Source of the DNA: Streptomyces rishiriensis | GTDB lineage: Bacteria; Actinomycetota; Actinomycetes; Streptomycetales; Streptomycetaceae | Reading direction: 5' to 3' | DNA: 64,000 bases | Assembly (NCBI RefSeq): GCF_003112535.1 | Contig: NZ_BEWA01000008.1 | Span: 1 to 64,000 of the forward strand | In this document: positions 16,525 to 24,881 of the stretch, piece after piece | How the letters are laid out: each line of letters begins with the position of its first letter | Position numbering within the stretch: position 1 is the first letter of the stretch | Notes under the pieces: model-generated | Told to the model about the DNA's origin: nothing | What the model saw: the letters and a program-made list of their open reading frames with translations, nothing else | Databases searched by the model: none | Translations under genes and position numbers: made by a program

Positions 16525-19500
16525 TCAACCGGCGTTCGGCGCGGGGCGCTTGTACATCCGCGTCGCCGTGATCTCGCTGTGCACCTGCGCCGCATCCCCT
16601 TCCGCGGCCGGAGCCTGCTGCGGCAGACCGGGGCGAAGGTGTTCCTCGACGCTGATGTACTTCAGGCCCGCCCTGAGGTCGGCGTCGTTGCGCAGGCGGA
16701 TGACCAGCGGGAACTCCGCGAGTGCCGTCGTGTCGAACAGACCGGTGGTGTAGAGCAGCTGCACGCCCAGGGCGTCCGAGACGGCTCGCTGGAGTTCCAG
16801 CAGATAGGTCGCGTTGGCACGTCCGATGGGGTTGTCGAGGAACAGCGTGCCGGCATGGCGGTGCTTGTCGCGACCTCGGTCGTTGCTCCTGAGCGCGGCC
16901 ATCGTGCAGTACAGGGCGATGGCCGCGGTGAGCAGCTGGCCGCCGGAGAAGACGTCGCCCATCTGGCCGACGGGGACGCGCTCGGCGCGCAGCACGGCGT
17001 CCGGCTTGAGGATCTCGACGGCGACGCCCTTGGGCTGAAGCGCCGCGCCGACTCCGCGCAGCAGCAGCGACATGCCGTCGCGCCGCAGGTCCGAGTTCTT
17101 CTTGACGGCCGCCCGGGTCGCGTCGTCGATGACCTCGCCGAGCCGTTCGACGAGGGTGGCCTGGTCGGGCTCCTCGAAGCGGATGCGCAGGAACTCCTGG
17201 CCGGACCATTCGCCCAGTCCCTCGGGCAGGCGGGAGAGCCGCTGGGCCGAACGCAGGGTGGCGAGCGCGGACTCCACGAGTCCCCGCAGCCGGTCCACGA
17301 TCGAGTCCCTGTTGCGCTCCAGCTGCTCCAACTCGTCCGTCAGGACGCGCAATCGGGGCGCGAAGGCGTCCGCCCACCTCTTGGCGTGCTCCGGCAGCGC
17401 GGAGGCGGGCAGCTCACGGATCTGCTGGCGGGCGGGGGTGCGCACCTGCTCGTAGCGGGTGGAGTTGGCATGCCGCACGAGGATGTCACTGGCCTCGCGG
17501 ACGGCGGACTCGGCGGCCGACAGGTCGGCGGCGCAGCCGCGCAGATTGCGGCGGGCCTCGGCGGCCGTGTGGCGGGCCTCCTCCGGGGTGCCGGGGTAGG
17601 GCTCGGACTCCTCCTGCTCCTCGTCCGGAGTGTGTTCGCGCAGCAGGTCGCGCAACATGGCGGCGATCTCGTCGAATCCGCCGGCCGCGTCCTCGGCGGC
17701 CCGGTGGGCGGCCAGGAGTTCGGCGTGCGCCTCGCGGGAGCGGTCCAGGGCCTCGGTGCGGGAGGCGAGTTCGGAGGTCGCGGTGCGCAGCAGGGCCTGT
17801 GCGTGTTCGGCGTCGCGCGGCTGGAGTTCCTCGGCGAGTTCGGTGTGCGCCGCGCCGTCCTCGGGCGCGTGTCGCTCCGCCTCTCCGCGCAGGCGACCGA
17901 GCTGCTCGCTCGCGGTGGACACGCGCGTCTCCAGGAGCTGCACCAGTTCCTCCGCGCGGGCGGCCGCGGCCTGCCGGGACGGTCCGTCGGAACCGTCGGG
18001 TGACTGCAGCAGCTGCTCCGCGCGCGTGCGGACCTTGTTGCTCAGCCGGTCCAGTTCGGCGCGGGCCGCGCTCTCGTCGCTCTCCGCGCGGGCCTGCTCC
18101 GCCCGCAGGTCCGCGCCGACGCCCACTTTCTCGTACAGCTGGGACGCGGCCCGGTAGGCCTCGCGGAGGGCCGGCAGAGAAGCCCTGGAGGCGTCCGCGT
18201 CAGCCGCGGGCACGTCGTCGGGGGCGCCGGCGATCTCGGCGCGCTCGGCGCGCAGCGCCCGTGCGGTGCGGCGGGCGTCGTCGGCGGCGCGCTGGGCGCC
18301 GCGCCGGTCCTCGTCGGCGGCGCGGGCGCGCTCCAGGCAGGCCTGGGCGCGGGCCTCCGACTCGGCGGCCTCGTCGGCGAGTTCCCGGACCTTGACCTGC
18401 CAGCCGGCGCGCTCGCGCAGCCGGAAGGCGAGCCCGGCGAGCGCGTCCGCGGCGCGCCGGGCCTTCTGCGCGGCCTCCTGGCGCTCGTCACGCACCTGGG
18501 CCGCCTCGACGGCCGTCTCGTCGGCCTCCGCGCGCACGGTCCGAGCCTCGGCCAGCTCGGCCTCGGACTCGTCGGCGAACGCGCGGGCCTCCCCGGCGGC
18601 CTGCGTCAGCTCGGTGAGCCGCCCGGCCGGACAGCCGGTACGCCAGGACGTGAGCCGCGCCGCCAGTTCCCGGTCCTTGGCGAGCCGCGCCGCGAGCCGG
18701 CGGATGTCCTCGTCCCGCTCGGTCGCCCGCGCGCGCAGCGCCTGCCGTTCCTCGTCGGCGGCGTGCTCGTCGTGCATGGCCGGGTTCGGCGGGACGAGGA
18801 AGACGTCCCCGCTGTCGGAGTCGGCCGGCGGGGTCGGCGCGAGCAGGGCGGCGGCCGTGCCGACGGCGACGGCCGAGCGCGGCAGCAGCGCGGCCTCGCC
18901 GAGCGCCTCGCGCGCGCGTGCGTGCGAGCCGGGGTCGGTGATGATCACGCCGTCGACCAGTTCGGGCCGGGCGGCGAGCACGCGCGCGTGGTCGGCCGGG
19001 GCGACGGCCTGCGCGAGGTAGCGCCAGCCGGGCAGCGCGGGGATGCCGTGCTCGCCGAGGAACTCGACGGTGGCCAGCACGTCCGGGCCGGGCGGCAGGA
19101 GTCCCCCGTCGCCGAGCGCACCGAGGATGCGCGCGTCGTCGGCGGCGTCGGTGCGCAGATCGAAGAGCTGACGCTCTGCGGAGGAGACGGCGTCGTCGAG
19201 GAGTTCGCGCAGTTCGTCGGCGCAGCGGTCCAGGTCCTCGGGGCTCAGCAGGGAGCCGTCGTACGACTCGCCGTCCTGCCGGGGCTGCGGGATCTGGCGG
19301 CGCACCCGGCCGCTGGTCAGCCCCAGGAGTTCGGCGAGCCGTTCCTCGCCGGCCAGGGAGTCGGCGAGGCGTCGCTCGGCGTCGTAGGAGCGCTGGGCGG
19401 CGGTGGCGGCGTCGGCTGCGCGGGCCGCGGTGAGTTCGGCGCGGGACTCGGCCGAGGCGGCCTCGCGCGCGTGCTCGCCGGCTCTGCGCGCGGCTTCCCG

Positions 19501-21156
19501 GGCGGTGTCCCAGGCGGCGACGGCCGTCTTCTCGGCGTCGCTGGCGGCGAGCGCGGCGCGGGCGGGGTCGGCGTCGGGCGCGCTGTCGTCGAGCCAGCCC
19601 GCGCGTACGGCTTCGGCGGTCTCCTGCTCGACCTCGGAGAGCCGCTGGCGCAGGTGCCCGACCTCGCTGCGGGCGCGCTGGGCGTCGGTGGCGGCGGACG
19701 TGGCGTCCCGGTGCGCCGATTCGCCGACCTCCTGGAGGGCGGCCGACCGCTCCTCCTCCTCGTTGGCGAGGCTCTCGGCGCTCTCGGCGGCCGCGTGCAG
19801 GGCACGGACGAGGTCGACGGCGGCCCTGGCGCGGGCGGCGAGGGCGGGGGCGGCGTCGCGTTCGGCCTCCTGGATGGCGGCGGACACGCGCGCGACCCGG
19901 TCGGCGGCGGTGCGGTGGCGCAGCACGGACTCGGCTGCCTGCCAGGCGGCGTGCAGGGTACGGGCGTCGGCGAGTTCCCGCTTCTGCGCGGCGGCCGACT
20001 TCTCTGCTGCCGAGAGGGCCAGCGAGGCATTGCGGTAGGCGAGTTCGGCGGCGATCAGGGCGCTGCGCCCGCGCGCGCCCTCGGAGTGGGTGACGGCGTA
20101 GGCGGCGGCCGTGACCCGCTGGGCGAGATCTCCGGCCCGCTGCCTCTCCCGCAGCCCACGGGCGGAGAGCCGACGGGCCAGCGCGCGGGTGCGTCGCTCG
20201 GCCCCCGCGTGGACGTCGCGCGCGCGGGCCCGCGCCTCGGCGGCCTCGACGATCCGGCCCAGCAGGTCCGCGGACCCGGCGGTGAAGTCCCGTTCGGCCA
20301 TGAGCTCCGCGCGGCGGCCGAGTTTGTTGCCGAAGCCGCTGACCAGGTCGGCGAGCCCGTCGGTGTCGCGGGTGTCGGTCACCGCGCGCAGCAGCAGGTC
20401 GGTGAAGTCGGAGTCCTTCTTGACGGCGAAGAGGCCGGCGGCCTCGCCCTCGTCGGCGTTCATCTCCCGCTGATAGCGGAAGAGTTCGGGGTCGAGGCCG
20501 AGGTCGCCGAGGTGCTCGATCCACCGGTCGTGGATCTCCTCCCAGTGCACCTCGAGGTGCGGATACGCCTTGCCCGCCTCGGTGATGGCGTCCCGGAAGC
20601 CCTTCATGGTGCGCCGGCGCCCCCGTGCGCCGGAGGCGCCCTCGACCGGAGGGCGCACGGCGGTGGACTCGGCGACGGGCAGGTTGTCCAGGCTCAGCCC
20701 GGGGCCCGGCCGGAAGGAGTACCAGGCCTCGGCGAACTTGCGCGGGTCGTTGGAGACCTGCCGTCCGCGCCACTCGCTGGCCTTGCCGACCACCACGCAC
20801 TCGCCGGTGAGCACGTGCTGCCACTCCAGCGCCACGTGTCCGCAGTCGTCGGCGAGCAGGAACTTGCGCAGCACTCCGGAGCTGGCCCCGCCGAGGGTGT
20901 TGCGGTGGCCCGGCAGCATGACCGAGAAGATCAGCTTCAGCAGGACGGACTTGCCGCCGCCGTTCTCCAGGAAGAGCACGCCGGCGGGCGCGGGACGGCG
21001 TGGCGGCCCTACGGGCTCCTCTGCGAAGAACTCCGCCTGGGTGGGCGCGGGGTCGGGCACGACGTCGCCGACGCCCCGCAGGTCAAGCACGGTGTCGGCG
21101 TAGCGCGCACCGGCAGGGCCGATGGAGTAGAGGCGGACCCGGGACAGCTCGTACAT
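16525..21156 (-). CDS. SMC/MukB/JetC-like ATPase
   Basis: A 1543-residue SMC-type ATPase. The N-terminal half of the ATPase head has Walker A VLFLENGGGKSVLLK (Lys69, Ser70). A very long Ala/Glu/Arg heptad-rich central region gives two coiled-coil arms with a probable hinge-like segment around residues 690-800 (EFLGEHGIPALPGWRYLAQ). The C-terminal half-head has the ABC signature DVFSGGQLLTAAIAL near residue 1400 and Walker B TLFLDNPIG near 1438, where Asn follows the Asp instead of the catalytic Glu. Such ATPases extrude DNA loops (MukB, MksB) or drive Wadjet defence (JetC). It follows the MksE/JetB-like gene by 90 bp. No nuclease gene is adjacent. Confidence 0.85.
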   Translation of the reverse strand: MYELSRVRLYSIGPAGARYADTVLDLRGVGDVVPDPAPTQAEFFAEEPVGPPRRPAPAGVLFLENGGGKSVLLKLIFSVMLPGHRNTLGGASSGVLRKFLLADDCGHVALEWQHVLTGECVVVGKASEWRGRQVSNDPRKFAEAWYSFRPGPGLSLDNLPVAESTAVRPPVEGASGARGRRRTMKGFRDAITEAGKAYPHLEVHWEEIHDRWIEHLGDLGLDPELFRYQREMNADEGEAAGLFAVKKDSDFTDLLLRAVTDTRDTDGLADLVSGFGNKLGRRAELMAERDFTAGSADLLGRIVEAAEARARARDVHAGAERRTRALARRLSARGLRERQRAGDLAQRVTAAAYAVTHSEGARGRSALIAAELAYRNASLALSAAEKSAAAQKRELADARTLHAAWQAAESVLRHRTAADRVARVSAAIQEAERDAAPALAARARAAVDLVRALHAAAESAESLANEEEERSAALQEVGESAHRDATSAATDAQRARSEVGHLRQRLSEVEQETAEAVRAGWLDDSAPDADPARAALAASDAEKTAVAAWDTAREAARRAGEHAREAASAESRAELTAARAADAATAAQRSYDAERRLADSLAGEERLAELLGLTSGRVRRQIPQPRQDGESYDGSLLSPEDLDRCADELRELLDDAVSSAERQLFDLRTDAADDARILGALGDGGLLPPGPDVLATVEFLGEHGIPALPGWRYLAQAVAPADHARVLAARPELVDGVIITDPGSHARAREALGEAALLPRSAVAVGTAAALLAPTPPADSDSGDVFLVPPNPAMHDEHAADEERQALRARATERDEDIRRLAARLAKDRELAARLTSWRTGCPAGRLTELTQAAGEARAFADESEAELAEARTVRAEADETAVEAAQVRDERQEAAQKARRAADALAGLAFRLRERAGWQVKVRELADEAAESEARAQACLERARAADEDRRGAQRAADDARRTARALRAERAEIAGAPDDVPAADADASRASLPALREAYRAASQLYEKVGVGADLRAEQARAESDESAARAELDRLSNKVRTRAEQLLQSPDGSDGPSRQAAAARAEELVQLLETRVSTASEQLGRLRGEAERHAPEDGAAHTELAEELQPRDAEHAQALLRTATSELASRTEALDRSREAHAELLAAHRAAEDAAGGFDEIAAMLRDLLREHTPDEEQEESEPYPGTPEEARHTAAEARRNLRGCAADLSAAESAVREASDILVRHANSTRYEQVRTPARQQIRELPASALPEHAKRWADAFAPRLRVLTDELEQLERNRDSIVDRLRGLVESALATLRSAQRLSRLPEGLGEWSGQEFLRIRFEEPDQATLVERLGEVIDDATRAAVKKNSDLRRDGMSLLLRGVGAALQPKGVAVEILKPDAVLRAERVPVGQMGDVFSGGQLLTAAIALYCTMAALRSNDRGRDKHRHAGTLFLDNPIGRANATYLLELQRAVSDALGVQLLYTTGLFDTTALAEFPLVIRLRNDADLRAGLKYISVEEHLRPGLPQQAPAAEGDAAQVHSEITATRMYKRPAPNAG

Positions 21157-21246
21157 GGCGGACTCTCGTAAGTCTTCGGCAGATCGGCGTGATCAGGGGG
21201 GTGATGTGCGCCGGGGCGCGGGGAGGGGCTAGGACGCGGGGAGGAG

Positions 21247-22125
21247 CTAGGAGTGGAACGGAAGACCCGCGTCGGCCACCAGCTCCAGGTCGTCGCTCTC
21301 CTCGGCGGGCAGCAGCGTCGGCATGCCGTCGGTGACCGGGACGACGCCCAGTTCCAGCAGTTCGGCCATGGCGGCGCTGCCCGCCATGTCGCGCACCTGT
21401 AGCTGGTAGCGGGCCGTCGTGCGATAGGTGCCGCCGTTGTCGTCGCCGGTCCGCTGCAGGAAGCCGGAGTCGGTGAGGAAGGCGACGGCCTTGCCGACGA
21501 TGCCGGTCGTCGAACCGGCGAGTCTGCGGGCGTCCTTGGTGGCGCCGGTGGAGCTGCGTCTGGCCCAGATCCGCCACGCGGCCTCCAGGCCCGGCGCGTC
21601 GGTGGCCGGGTCGGTGTTCTCGCCCTGCTCCTGCGCCCGCTGCTCGAGGCGGTGGCAGGCCTGGCGCACGAAGGCGTCGACCCCGTTGACGCTGACCCGG
21701 CCGATGTATCCGTCGTCGGCCAGGTCCTCGGGCCGCGGGAAGGACATCGCGGCGACGCAGAGATGGGCGAGACCGTGCAGGAAGCGGTCGCTGCCGTCGG
21801 CGGAGGCACGGCGGGCGTAGTCCCCCATGCGCACGGCGAACACCGAGTCCTCCGCGGCGGTCACGGCCATGCCCGCGCGGGGGGACACCTCCAGCACGAT
21901 CAGCCCCAGCCCGGCGGCGACGGCGTCGGCGAGCCGCGCGAACGCCGGGTCCTCGCGGTGACGCCGCAGCAGATCGGCGTACTCCTGGTCGCGCGCGGGC
22001 TGCAGTTTGGGCTGCAGCCCGAAGGCGACGAGCCGCGCCGCGTCGGCGGCGTCGGCAGGGGTGACGGCGGCGGAGGCCGGTACGGCGACGGCCTCCGGTT
22101 CACTCCGGTCGACGTGCTCGGTCAC
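21247..22125 (-). CDS. MksE/JetB-like winged-helix subunit of SMC complex
   Basis: A 292-residue soluble protein between the kleisin-like and ATPase genes. The C-terminal part holds a predicted winged helix (KDARRLAGSTTGIVGKAVAF then LTDSGFLQRTGDDNGGTYRT, about residues 190-240), as in MukE/MksE/JetB subunits that bind the kleisin and DNA. GTG 22125 is chosen because AAGGAG precedes it and it overlaps the stop of a small upstream ORF (GTGA); an in-frame GTG at 22152 has no ribosome site. Assignment rests on gene order, size and the winged-helix look; primary sequence similarity in this family is low. Confidence 0.65.
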   Translation of the reverse strand: MTEHVDRSEPEAVAVPASAAVTPADAADAARLVAFGLQPKLQPARDQEYADLLRRHREDPAFARLADAVAAGLGLIVLEVSPRAGMAVTAAEDSVFAVRMGDYARRASADGSDRFLHGLAHLCVAAMSFPRPEDLADDGYIGRVSVNGVDAFVRQACHRLEQRAQEQGENTDPATDAPGLEAAWRIWARRSSTGATKDARRLAGSTTGIVGKAVAFLTDSGFLQRTGDDNGGTYRTTARYQLQVRDMAGSAAMAELLELGVVPVTDGMPTLLPAEESDDLELVADAGLPFHS

Positions 22126-22247
22126 GGCCTCGGCTCCTTGCTCTGCTGGCACGCGTACTCGTGCTCATATGCGTGCTTGTGCTCATGTGTGCGCTCGTGC
22201 TCGTTAGTGCGCTCGTGCTCGTTCATTCGGTCGCCCATCGGGCTCAT
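22122..22247 (-). CDS. Putative 41-residue His/Glu-rich micro-ORF between SMC-complex genes
   Basis: A 42-codon frame begins at ATG 22247 with GGAGGCGGC directly upstream. The ATG overlaps the stop of the 518-residue gene (ATGA), and its own stop overlaps the GTG of the 292-residue gene (GTGA). The product starts MSPMGDRMNEHERTNEHERT and continues with HEHKHAYEHEYACQQ, i.e. imperfect repeats rich in His and Glu. DNA repeats of the form GAGCACGAGCGCAC underlie it. It may be a real metal-binding-like peptide or only a coupling leader; nothing similar is known to me. Confidence 0.4.
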   Translation of the reverse strand: MSPMGDRMNEHERTNEHERTHEHKHAYEHEYACQQSKEPRP

Positions 22248-23800
22248 GCCGCCTCCGTGCGGTCCGCAGCCATCCCCGCGGAGTCCAGCAGGGCGGTGCC
22301 GACGATGAGATCGGCGCCGCCGAACTCCGGATCGTCCAGTTCCGTCCCGTCGTCCACGGCGAACAGCAGCTTCTCCTCGCCCTGCCGATAGGCGGTGCCG
22401 ACGGCCGGGCTGGCCGCGTGCACCGCCAGCAGGGCCACCAGATACGGCAGGTCGGGGTCGGTGCGGCGGGCCTGGGCCAGCAGCCCGGACAGGCGCCTCG
22501 GCGCGTCCGCGGGCAGATCGAGCAGTTCCGTCGCCGCGGCCAGCTGCTCCTCGCTGAACCGGCTGTCGTCGGGCGTGGCGATGAGGTCGGGTTCCGGCAT
22601 CTCCGCTCCCAGGTGCTCGCGCTCCACGGGCGGGGTCAGCAGGAGGTCGACGAGGTCGCCCATCCGCACGGACACCGGGGTGCGCAGCCCGGTGCCGTGT
22701 GCGAAGAACGCGTCGGTGACCCGGACCGCCTGCTCCACCGGCAACGGCAGCAGGGGGGCGACGAGGTGTCCGTAGAGGTCCGTCCCGGACGACGTCATGG
22801 GGGTGGCGAAGGCCTGGCGGTCCTGCTCGGCGCGGAACAGCGGGCCGGCCTCCAGCAGCCGGGACTGCAGCTGTGTGTGCCGGCGGATGCAGTCCTTGAC
22901 GATGTCGACGAGCTCGGCGGCCCGGCGCTTGTTCTCCGCGTCCTCGATCTCGTCGCGTGCCTTGCGGATGTTGGTGAGGATCGCGTTCTCGTGGCGGTAG
23001 CGGTCGGCGACGTGGTCCAGGGCCTCGGCGATCATGTCGGGCACCGCGTTCAGCCAGTCCACCGCGCGGACGTTGCGACGGGTGGCCTCCAGGGCGCGGC
23101 GGAGCGTCTCGGAGTACTGCACCGTGCGGTAGCGGGCCTGTTCGGCGGCGAGCTGGGCGTCGGCGAGGCGACCGCGGCGGATCAGCACCTCCAGCTTGAC
23201 CTCGGCCGCGATCTGGGCGCTGGTGACGTCCGTGTCGAGGGCGCCGACGAGCACGTTGACCGCTTCGTCGGTGGTGCGCAGGTAGACCGCTCCGCCGTAG
23301 CCGGGGACCTCCTCGATCAGCTTGAAGTCGTAGTCACGGCGCACATACGTGCCGTCCGGCGCGAACATGCCGTAGGCGGCGCGGAAACCGCGGTCCACGC
23401 TGCCGACGTTGATCAGGTTCTCCAGGACCCAGCGGGCCACCCGTTCGTGCTCGGCGACGGGCCGTCGCGGGGCCTGTGCGGCGATGCGGGGCAGCAGACG
23501 AGCCACTATCTGGTCGTGGTCGGCGCCGGTGTCGAAGTCCATGTTGAGCGTGACGAGGTCGATGGCGGCCAGGGCGATCTCCGCCATGCCGTAGACCGAG
23601 TACTCACCGGCCAGGTTGGCCTTGCGCGCGTCGAGGTCGTGGATCGGCGCCGTGCAGGCGAGCGCGCGCAGCCGCCGCGCCAGCCCCTCGTCGGCGGCCG
23701 GTCCCTGAGCGGGACGCGGCCCCGCGCTGAGCTGGGGCGGAACACGGTCCGTCGAAGCAGGCGAAGTCACGGTGCACAGACTAGGTCCTCGGTCTGACAT
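22244..23800 (-). CDS. MksF/JetA-like kleisin-type subunit of SMC complex
   Basis: A 518-residue soluble, largely helical protein, first gene of the SMC operon. It shows an N-terminal part with Gly/aromatic motifs (GEYSVYGMAEIALAAIDLV) and ENLINVGS. A central helical region (about 220-330) contains RYRHENAILTNIRKARDEIE, and the C-terminal domain is winged-helix-like (VRMGDLVDLLLTPPVERE). This layout resembles MukF/MksF/JetA kleisins that bridge the two ATPase heads. ATG 23800 is taken as start; GTG 23770 is an alternative and neither has a strong ribosome site. Family assignment is inferred from context and fold pattern. Confidence 0.65.
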   Translation of the reverse strand: MSDRGPSLCTVTSPASTDRVPPQLSAGPRPAQGPAADEGLARRLRALACTAPIHDLDARKANLAGEYSVYGMAEIALAAIDLVTLNMDFDTGADHDQIVARLLPRIAAQAPRRPVAEHERVARWVLENLINVGSVDRGFRAAYGMFAPDGTYVRRDYDFKLIEEVPGYGGAVYLRTTDEAVNVLVGALDTDVTSAQIAAEVKLEVLIRRGRLADAQLAAEQARYRTVQYSETLRRALEATRRNVRAVDWLNAVPDMIAEALDHVADRYRHENAILTNIRKARDEIEDAENKRRAAELVDIVKDCIRRHTQLQSRLLEAGPLFRAEQDRQAFATPMTSSGTDLYGHLVAPLLPLPVEQAVRVTDAFFAHGTGLRTPVSVRMGDLVDLLLTPPVEREHLGAEMPEPDLIATPDDSRFSEEQLAAATELLDLPADAPRRLSGLLAQARRTDPDLPYLVALLAVHAASPAVGTAYRQGEEKLLFAVDDGTELDDPEFGGADLIVGTALLDSAGMAADRTEAA

Positions 23801-23945
23801 CGACCCAAACGACGCGGATCGCCTCCGGCGGTCGAGCGGGCGGCCACCGGCCGTGACGCGTCTGCGGGCCCTGCGGCTTGCGGCTTTCGCGCCCGGCGTC
23901 CCTGGCAGCCCCGTCCCTGGCCCACGCCCCCGCCCCGCGTGCCCG

Positions 23946-24013
23946 GCCGCGGCCCTCTACGGGCCGCGGTCCTCTACGGGCCGCGGTCCCCTACAGGCCG
24001 CGCTCCCCTACGG
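23946..24013. repeat. Four tandem copies of a 17-bp unit
   Basis: Units at 23946-23962, 23963-23979, 23980-23996 and 23997-24013 are variants of GCCGCGGTCCTCTACGG with 1-3 changes each. The last copy runs into the stop codon (TAG, from CTA at 24008-24010) of the GntR-family gene. The remaining ~140 bp to the SMC operon start is GC-rich without an ORF. Confidence 0.85.
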
Positions 24014-24709
24014 GGTGCGGTCCTCCCCCACCCTTCGCCGGTACACCTCGACCACCTTTGCCGATGAGTCGTCGAGGTAGACCGTCAGCAGGTGCTCGGC
24101 CTCTGCCCTGTCCCCGGCTTCGAGGGCCTGGAGGATCTGGCGGTTGCGCTGGAGGTAGGGCTCGTGCAGCCGGCGCGGTTCGTCGACGAGGTGAAAGGCC
24201 AGGCGCAGCTCGGCGAAGACGCTGCGCATGAGCTCGTCGGTGCGCGCGCTCCTGGCCAGAGCCACCAGTTCCCGGTGGAAGTGGAAGTTGGCGGTCCCCA
24301 GTTCTTTCCAGTCGTTCTCCACGGCCGCCAGCTGTCCTTCGGCGACGCTCGCCCGGAGGTTCTCCAGCGCGTACGGCGGCTCCCCGAGCCCTCGCACGAC
24401 GGCGCACTCCACGAGGGTGCGCGTGCGGTAGATGTCCTCGACGTCCTCCACGGTCAGGACCCGGACGAACACACCCCGGTTCAACTCGTGGACGAGCAGG
24501 CGCTCATGGGTGAGCAGCCGGAACGCCTCGCGCAAGGTGTTGCGCGAGACGCCGAGCGCTCCGCCGATGCTGTCCTCCGAGAGCCGGGTGCCGGGCGGGA
24601 AGTAGCCCTCGGCGATGCGGCTCCTGAGGATGTCCGCCACCCGTTCGGCCGTGCTCGTACGGCCCAGGAGGGCGCGGTCGTCGGCCAGTCCCGCCAGCTG
24701 CTCTGCCAT
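24008..24709 (-). CDS. GntR-family regulator with FCD domain
   Basis: A 233-residue transcription factor. The N-terminal winged helix contains AERVADILRSRIAEGYFPPG and LGVSRNTLREAFRLLTHERL (about residues 22-72). The C-terminal all-helical FCD domain (about 90-215) carries ligand and metal residues such as NFHFHREL and the late His/Glu cluster. FCD regulators usually sense organic acids. It is divergent from the MFS-DUF1445-pxpABC operon, with a perfect TCGTTCAACGA operator-type palindrome between them. It is therefore the likely local repressor of 5-oxoproline use and of itself. Confidence 0.9.
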   Translation of the reverse strand: MAEQLAGLADDRALLGRTSTAERVADILRSRIAEGYFPPGTRLSEDSIGGALGVSRNTLREAFRLLTHERLLVHELNRGVFVRVLTVEDVEDIYRTRTLVECAVVRGLGEPPYALENLRASVAEGQLAAVENDWKELGTANFHFHRELVALARSARTDELMRSVFAELRLAFHLVDEPRRLHEPYLQRNRQILQALEAGDRAEAEHLLTVYLDDSSAKVVEVYRRRVGEDRTP

Positions 24710-24760
24710 GCCCGGAATTCAATCGCAGACCTGAGAACGAGACAACGGGGGTATTGAAGA

Positions 24761-24773
24761 ATCGTTCAACGAT
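24761..24773. promoter_or_regulatory. Candidate FCD/GntR operator
   Basis: ATCGTTCAACGAT is a 13-base perfect palindrome around a central C. Its core TCGTTCAACGA fits the TNGTNNNACNA pattern known for FCD-type GntR regulators. It sits between the divergent regulator and MFS genes, 52 bp before the regulator start and about 109 bp before the carrier start, where it could control both. Confidence 0.75.
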
Positions 24774-24881
24774 CCTCTACCTTCGATTCCACGGCCCCGC
24801 CCCGTCCCCACCGCGGCGACCCGCCTCCTGCACGGCACGGCTCAGTCCCAGCACCCTCCGTCCTCCTTCAGCGAGGTGCCC

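Noticed and set aside
18763..21171. An 802-codon frame antisense to the SMC-like gene
   Set aside because: Same shadow effect; composition is low-complexity Gly/Ala/Val with no motif.
16525..23800. A complete Wadjet defence system
   Set aside because: No JetD-like nuclease is encoded beside it, and the setting is core chromosome, so I call it SMC/MksBEF-like instead.
23946..24013. A CRISPR array
   Set aside because: The 17-bp units are directly adjacent with no spacers; it is a simple tandem repeat. No cas genes are present.
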